Shown here piece after piece: positions 58,364 through 64,000 of a stretch of DNA of 64,000 nucleotides; the stretch's first letter is position 1, and every line of letters starts with the position of its first letter. The position numbers were made by a program, and so were the translations under genes. The DNA is taken from NCBI RefSeq assembly GCF_029784165.1, contig NC_073696.1, forward strand, positions 233,319,771-233,383,770, in the 5' to 3' direction. Below the pieces are notes generated by a model. It searched no databases. It saw only the letters and a program-made list of their open reading frames with translations, and had not been told where the DNA came from. The stretch is from Wyeomyia smithii. Its lineage: Eukaryota; Arthropoda; Insecta; Diptera; Culicidae.

Positions 58364-59520
58364 TTGGCAGAGTTAATGACAAGTCCCAATCTCGCTGCTT
58401 CTCTCTTGAAAGGTACGAAAGCCTCCTCCACGGCCTTACGGTTGATACCGATGATTTTCGTTGATACCGATGAGATTTCGTGATGATCGTACCGTTTCTT
58501 TCGACGTTTGCTCTTCGTACTGCACCCTCAAGAGCGATGTTAAACAGTAGGTTGGAGAGCGCATCCCCCTGCTTCATTCCATCCAACGTTACGAACGCGG
58601 CTGATGTCTCGCCAGCTATCCGCGCGCACGATTTTGATCCCTCCAGTGTCATACGACTCAGTTTTATTAGTTTCGTAGGGAAACCGTGTTCCAGCAGCTC
58701 GTTTCTTTCCGCTGAGTCGTAGGCCGCCCTGAAGTCCACAAACAGATGGTGAGTCGGTAAGTTGTACTCCTGGAACTTATCGAGGATCTGTCGCAGGGTG
58801 AAGATTTGATCCGTCGTGGAACGCCCTTGTCGAAAACCAGCCTGGTATTCGCCAACAAAGGATTCCGTTAACGGTCTTAATCTGAAGAACAGGATACGGG
58901 AGAGCACTTTATATGCAGAGTTGAGCAACGTTATCCCTCGATAGTTGCCACAATCCAATCGATGGCCCTTCTCATAGATAGGGCAAATGAGGCCTTCCAA
59001 CCAGTCGTTCGGCATTTGTTCGTCCGCCCAGATTCTTAGTATTATCTGGTGGATCGCATAGTACAGCCGCTCGCTTCCCGCTTTTAGAAGTTCGGCCGGG
59101 ATACCGTCCTTCCCAGCGGCCTTGCCGTTTTTCAGCTCACTAATCGCCTTTTTCGCCTCCTCCTGTGTTGGTGGCTCCACAGCTTGTTCGTCACTCATAA
59201 TCGTCATCCTGTTCCTGCTTTGCTCATCCGGCTCCTCACCGTTCAATAGCGCCCGAAAATGCTCGTTCCACCTGGCTGCAACCGTCGGTTTATCAGTAAG
59301 CAGGTTGCCGTCCTTGGCATTACACATGACCGGCACAGGGAAATTCCTGCTTCTGACTCTGTTGACAGTTCTATAGAATCTCCGCACGTCGTTTTGAGCA
59401 TAGCTGTCCTCGCATAGCACCTGATCCTCGTACTCGCGCTTCTTCCGACGGTGGGTTCTATTTTCGGCAGCTCTTGCCACTCTGTACCTCTCTCTGTTCT
59501 GACGCGTAGCCGCAGTGAGC
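58364..59520 (-). pseudogene. RTE-type LINE, RT segment
   Basis: Reads LTAATRQNRERYRVARAAEN, ELKNGKAAGKDGIPAELLKAG, NYRGITLLNSAYKVLSRILF, YQAGFRQGRSTTDQIFTLRQ, HHLFVDFRAAYDS and GMKQGDALSNLLFN. The region that should carry the catalytic ADD box after IITKSH is deleted. At that spot a 12-nt direct repeat (ATCGGTATCAAC) is present, then the frame changes. The end (NSAKTKY) abuts LINE copy 3. Confidence 0.87.
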
Positions 59521-59526
59521 ATGCGG
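59521..59526. repeat. TSD of RNase H LINE fragment, left
   Basis: ATGCGG, repeated at 60451-60456. Removing the insert restores the RTE reading ARSRM-LTAAT. Confidence 0.7.
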
Positions 59527-60450
59527 TATAAATGGTATAAATGGTCCTGGGATAAGTATCTCGATACCAATGGGCCGTTGGCCTACCGTGTTCCAGGCCG
59601 AAATATTTGCAATTTATGAATGTGCACAAGTCTGTTTGGCTAGGAAATACAGGCATGCTAACATATGCATTTTTTCTGATAGCCAAGCAGCACTTAAAGC
59701 ACTAAAAGCCTTCACATGTACCTCTAAGCTAGTATGGGAGTGCATCCTTTCACTGAAACAACTGGCAGAAAGGAACCAAGTATGGTTATACTGGGTTCCT
59801 GGTCACTGCGGAGTGGAAGGCAATGAAAAAGCCGATACGTTAGCTAGATAGGGGTCATGTACCGATTTCATTGGCCCAGAACCGTTCTGTGGGGTGTCAT
59901 CAAGCGCCTTGAAAGCAGAATTAAAAACCTGGGAACATAGGACAATACAAGAGAACTGGAGATGCTCAGTAGGGCTACGCCAGTCTAAACGCTTTATAAA
60001 ACCAAGCGTCAAGAAAAGCCAGCAATTGCTTAGTTTAAATAAAAAGGGACTAAGGACAATTACCGGACTGTTTACAGGACACTGTCCAAGTAAGCATCAC
60101 CTGAAATAAATTGGTCAGTCAGATGACGAAATTTGTCGTCTCTGCGGGTTCGAATGTGAAACCGCAGAACATTTGCTCTGCCACTGCAGTGCACTAATAC
60201 AGCGCAGAATAAGAGCCTTTGGAAAAGGAACTTTGGAGCCTTTTGAGGTCTGGTCTGCGAATCCTAATGAGGTAATACATTTCATACGAAATACAGTGCC
60301 TAATTGGGAGAAAAGGTGCGATAGGACAACGACGATCACTTCCATCAACAGTGATATGTCTGCCACGAGTACCTAGACTAAAGAAGAGGTATACCACAAA
60401 AGATCAGAATAATGGTCGCAGTGGTCCAAATCTTACAAAAAAAAAAAAAA
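59527..60450 (+). mobile_element. 5'-truncated RNase H-bearing LINE
   Basis: A 924-bp 3' fragment: the C-terminal half of an ORF2, a short 3' UTR and an A-tail of about 14 nt (60437-60450), inserted in opposite orientation into the RTE-type LINE. A near-identical 3' terminus (CCAAATCTTACAAAAAAA) recurs at 61717-61737, so a second, even shorter copy of the family lies nearby. Confidence 0.8.
59560..60375 (+). pseudogene. RNase H and C-terminal zinc finger of a LINE ORF2
   Basis: Reads TVFQAEIFAIYECAQ, CIFSDSQAALKALKAF and YWVPGHCGVEGNEKADTLAR, an RNase H set (E, D, H, D), then a TAG at 59849. It continues GPEPFCGV, LLSLNKKGLRTITGLFTGHC, a TAA near 60107, and CRLCGFECETAEHLLCHC. At least two in-frame stops, so it is dead. 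The clade is one of the RNase H-bearing LINEs (I/LOA-like). Confidence 0.82.
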
Positions 60451-60456
60451 ATGCGG

Positions 60457-61530
60457 CTCCTGGCACGGTTCTTCTCATCTGTCGCTCTCTGGCACTCGGC
60501 ATCGAACCAGCCGTTAGGCTGTCTTCCACGCGTCGTACCTACCACCTCTATCGCAGTCGTTTCGATGGCGCCGTGAATACTGCTCCACAGCCCATTTATG
60601 TCTTCCACTCCTTTCTCCTGCTGTTTTACGATCCGTTGATCCAGCTCTCTGGCGTATTCTGCTGCCACACCATCAGCTTTCAACCGCTGAATGTTGAAAC
60701 GCGTCGTCCTCTCTGTGCGAGATTTCAGCACGTTCGACAACCGTGCGCGGATCTTACAAACGACGAGATGATGGTCAGAGTCAATGTTTGGTCCCCGAAA
60801 AGACCTAACATCAGTAACATCCGAAAAGTGCCGACCATCAATCAGTACGTGATCGATCTGGGAGCAGGCTTCTCCATTTGGATGTCTCCAGGTGTGTTTC
60901 CGAATATTCAAACGCGGAAAATAGGACATATGGCCATTCCTCTGGCCGCGGCAAAGTTTATCAGCCTCAGGCCGTTTCCATTGGTTGACGAGTGGAGGCT
61001 ATGCCTTCCAATGACCGGACGGAAAAATTCCTCCCTCCCAACCTGTGCGTTTGCGTCTCCGATGACGACTTTTACGTCGTGTTTTAGGCACTCGTCATAG
61101 ATTCGCTCAAGCTTGTCATAGAACTCATCTTTGACTTCATCGGATTTGTCGTTTGTCGGTGCGTAGGTGTTGGTTAAACTGTAGTTGAAGAATTTGCCCT
61201 TAATCCTCAACACGCATCATCTGCGGTCATCTGCGGGCCTCCACCGGATGACTCTTGTTTTCTGATTTCCCAGCACGAAACCGACGCCCCGTTCCGCTGC
61301 TTTGCCGCCACTGTATTAGATGTGGTACTTGAAAAAAGTGCGTGCAATGGGGTCTACTGCACGGAATTCCCTTTCTCGGGAATTTGGCCACCGAACCTCC
61401 TGAATCGCTGCGATTTCGACTCCCTGCCGCTGTAGTTCTCGAGCAAGTTACCCGATCACCGCTAAGGTCGGTCGGTCGGCACCACGTGGAGGTTGGGATA
61501 GGACTTGCTGGACAGAGGTGAATGGCCACA
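60457..61530 (-). pseudogene. RTE-type LINE, endonuclease segment
   Basis: Frames broken by several indels give, in order, VEIAAIQEVRWP, FFNYSLTNTYAPTNDKSDE, VVIGDANAQVGREEF, GRHSLHSSTNGNGLRLINFAAARGM, KHTWRHPNGEACSQIDHVLI and NIDSDHHLVVCKIRARLSN. This is the AP-endonuclease of RTE-like LINEs. It ends at RARSR, where the RNase H LINE fragment intervenes. Confidence 0.85.
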
Positions 61531-61699
61531 TTAGGGTCTCAAGTTACACGTGTCCAGCCATTTTCCAACCGAATTTCACGACTATCAAACCGAAATATAG
61601 GCAAAGACTTTGGAGCGGCCCCCATAAAACAAATAGAAAACAAGCCTAAACCTTTGAAACATTTTGATTGTTACTTAGGTAGTCAGTTTACCACATCAA

Positions 61700-61737
61700 A
61701 ACAATGGTCGTAGTGGGCCAAATCTTACAAAAAAAAG
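61700..61737 (+). mobile_element. Second 3' end of the RNase H LINE family
   Basis: CAATGGTCGTAGTGGGCCAAATCTTAC plus an A-run matches the 3' end at 60410-60450. Only the terminal part is certain; the upstream boundary is unclear. Confidence 0.55.
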
Positions 61738-62024
61738 GAAGTCAGTTTTATTGTCATACACAGCTGGAAAAAGCGCCAACTGCCAACGTTTGCAGTGCGA
61801 AAGTTCCCTTTTTTCTATTCTAGTAGTTCCTGTACGGGCCGGTGAGAATCTATGCCAAACGATTGCGCTAGTTTTCAGAATAATGTGAAATTGTAATTAA
61901 TATAAACATTTTTTGTGGAACTTTTTCGAATGTCGTAAGTTTAAAAAAATTATGATTGAATGTTATAAACCGGTTTTATGGGAATTCAAATCTTGTCACC
62001 GCTGTAAAACACATATTGTTACAA
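61738..62024. other. Spacer, no gene seen
   Basis: Nothing recognised. Confidence 0.35.
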
Positions 62025-62026
62025 TA

Positions 62027-62190
62027 CAGTTGAATCGCTTTATAGCGACATCGCAAGGGACCGTCGTTATAGAGAAATGTCGCAATAAAACGAAAAATTT
62101 TTATGAATATAGAGTAGAGGGGATTATTGAGAATGTCGCTATAGAGAGATTTGTCGCTATATAAATTGTCGTAATAGAGGGATTCGACTG
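62027..62190. mobile_element. Pogo/Tigger-like MITE
   Basis: 164 bp beginning CAGTTGAATCGCTTTATAGC and ending with the inverted GGATTCGACTG, flanked by TA on both sides. Terminal CAGT plus repeated TCGCTATA words are typical of pogo-type non-autonomous elements. No ORF. Confidence 0.8.
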
Positions 62191-62192
62191 TA

Positions 62193-64000
62193 TACGTAAA
62201 CATATCAAAATGTTTGAGATACTTGCTTTGAATGACAATATTCATTTGTATCTTGCGTTAAATTAGTAAAACTTTGCTTTATTTTACTAGATAATAACTG
62301 TATGAAACGTTTCATGGATTGAACTCAGAAAGAGAAAACAAAAAATGGAATCGCTATTTGTGGCAAACAGCCTTTTTATTAAATAGAAATGAAACTCTGG
62401 TCATTAAAATTAAAATTTGAACAATTTTATTGATACAATAGATATACCCTATATTTGAGAAGTTTCGTAGCCGTAAGGTTACAGAGTCAGTTTTGTCAAG
62501 CAGGTGGTCATGGATTAAAATCTTGGGAGAATCTGGCCAAATTAAGGACCTGTGGTAATTCTCAGACTCCTCCACATACAAACTCCTCTCCAGACTCACA
62601 AACTTTTATCTAAATTTTCAATAATAACATTGACCTAAAACATGTTATACGCTGCAGTAACTTACTAGTGGCGGTTACAACGTCGATAAAGACGATAAGA
62701 CAATACAAGTCTAGGACTCGTAGCAGGCTACTCCAAAAATAAGTGACAGTGATACTAATTAGGATCAATGTTGTTTCAACTATGTCAAACATTTTTGTGT
62801 TTACGAGCTTTGTCACCTGTATAAAAATTGATTTCATTTGCTTATTCAAATTACATACAAAAATACTATTTACTGAAAAGGCGAGAACTTAAAGTAAAAT
62901 GTATACTAATACGCTCATGTAATGTTTTTACTTATCTTCATGATGAAATTAATTTTTTTTAAACCAAAGTAAAATTAAAATAAATTCAAGTCCCAAATCA
63001 TTTTTCTCTTTCCCTAACTGAATCATTTTTTGTTAGTATGGTCTACATGCTTTTGTAGGGAAGCATGTGCTTTCATTAAAGCATGTGGCCTTAAGCTAAT
63101 GCCATTTCACGAATCTCTTCTTTTACCAAATTGTACTATTTTAGACGTCCTAATTTTTGCATTGGGTAAAAGTTGTAACCTAAATTTAAGGGTTTTCTAG
63201 TAAATTCATGGCCTGCTCCACCGGAACGCCGTGTGTATAAAATAATATTCATCTTCAATTATTATTACATACATTTCTGTAAAGATGACACGAATTTTTT
63301 AAATAATGTAGAATTTGTATAAAATAAAGTAAAATAAAGATTATAGCGTTTGATTTTGTATTTTGAATGATTTCAAATTTATACTATCTATATTTGTATC
63401 TTCGATAGAATGGGTATAGCAAAATTTTTGTAGCTCCCTACAAGAAAACATTCTGTGAGCTGCTCTTCACAAGCCAATACAAAACAGGTCAGTGCCTGCT
63501 CTGATCTTTGGCGTGTACAAAAAATACAATAAAATTTAAAAACCCCGAAACAAAGGCCAGAAAGAACGAGGACGCAATCAGCCGACAGGGTGAAACCACC
63601 CCGACTTTTCAGCGTAGCATAAAATGAAATCTCATTTTCCGTTTTGAGCTGTGGAACCCCTAGGGCATCGATATATACACAGCATTGAATATCCTTGATA
63701 GTAATTATGACGACTCATACACACAGCGTTGCTTTGGCAGGGCGAATAAAGTGCTTACGATAAACCAAAATAACTCGACTGCACCTAACGTACGTAGAAG
63801 CAAGCAAGAAGTTTTTAGCTGTTCGAAAGCAGGAAAACAGCACATGCGCACATTCGAAATTCACGTAGGAACGGGAAAATCGATAAAATTACCATAAGTT
63901 GTCCGGATTTTTCAACCCCTTTCTGGTCTGCCCGCCGCAAAACCGGACTCATCGCCAAGCGTTCGGCGGTATACGTACGCCACCCTCCCTCGACGTGACG
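62193..64000. other. Right-end region, no gene recognised
   Basis: AT-rich DNA without convincing ORF, TE terminus or splice pattern. The last 500 bp are less AT-rich and contain a weak frame (63685-63897) that resembles nothing I know. Confidence 0.4.

Larger units (their letters stand above)
51815..61530 (-). mobile_element. RTE-type LINE split by two later insertions
   Basis: Three minus-strand segments together make about 3 kb of one element: endonuclease (60457-61530), RT (58364-59520) and RT C-terminus plus tail (51815-52524). The 3' end carries a short AAGT/TAAG tandem (about 51814-51830 on the minus strand), typical of RTE tails. Junctions are closed by TSDs: ATGTACTTCATT/ATGTACTTCGTT around LINE copy 3 and ATGCGG around the RNase H LINE fragment. 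Clade call (RTE, as in mosquito JAM1) is from remembered motifs. Confidence 0.82.

Noticed and set aside
58350..59570. Stand-alone host gene on the minus strand
   Set aside because: Motifs are those of a LINE reverse transcriptase, and the frame is cut at both ends by TSD-flanked insertions.
63685..63897. 70-codon frame near the right edge
   Set aside because: No ATG at the listed start, no domain and no context support.

Overview
The window is insect nuclear DNA, almost certainly from a culicine mosquito (Aedes/Culex-like). It carries two conserved single-copy animal genes in a matrix of non-LTR retrotransposons, foldback elements and MITEs. No prokaryotic operon, CRISPR array or phage feature was seen. 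Genus is inferred from TE content and protein similarity recalled from memory; no search was run.

Genes. (1) A minus-strand orthologue of Nrdp1/RNF41 (Drosophila elgi), a RING E3 ubiquitin ligase, has exon 1 at 11874-11963, exon 2 at 3178-3765 and exon 3 at 2953-3118. The final exon (about 35 codons expected) was not found and probably lies left of the window. The 8.1-kb intron 1 splits the RING domain and holds an intact LINE in antisense. (2) A plus-strand elav orthologue (three RRMs, 369 aa) is one uninterrupted ORF at 31721-32830. It is followed by roughly 8-9 kb of ORF-poor, U/A-rich sequence that fits a long neuronal 3' UTR.

Mobile DNA, left to right: a CR1/jockey RT fragment (1-511); inverted CCAGAA-rich arrays around a stray 28S rDNA fragment (640-1960); an intact 5.9-kb I-superfamily LINE (copy 1, 4354-10230, 13-bp TSD); a jockey/Juan-like 3' fragment (10870-11275); a 1.1-kb foldback (14697-15793); a TA-flanked MITE family whose interior is a minisatellite (16166, 26674, 30669); a composite hAT-type unit of about 9.4 kb (18299-27703, 8-bp TSD) containing LINE copy 2, which in turn contains a perfect 255-bp hairpin with a hammerhead-ribozyme-like core; a cluster of GCTGGAT-ended MITEs (25053, 28101, 29068, 30057, 30164); a diverged tandem-repeat domain (44560-51240) with a tRNA-type SINE and an R1-clade LINE (45659-49619, perfect 14-bp TSD); a broken RTE-type LINE (51815-61530, minus) opened by LINE copy 3 (52537-58351) and an RNase H-bearing LINE fragment (59527-60450); and a pogo/Tigger-like MITE (62027-62190).

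How it fits together. Nrdp1 and elav are divergently arranged about 20 kb apart. The DNA between them and to the right of elav is mostly layered insertions whose order can be read from target-site duplications. The three I-superfamily copies share an 8-nt ORF1-stop/ORF2-start overlap (ATGMCTAA), suggesting coupled translation. Copy 1 looks recent and coding-competent, while copies 2 and 3 are broken.
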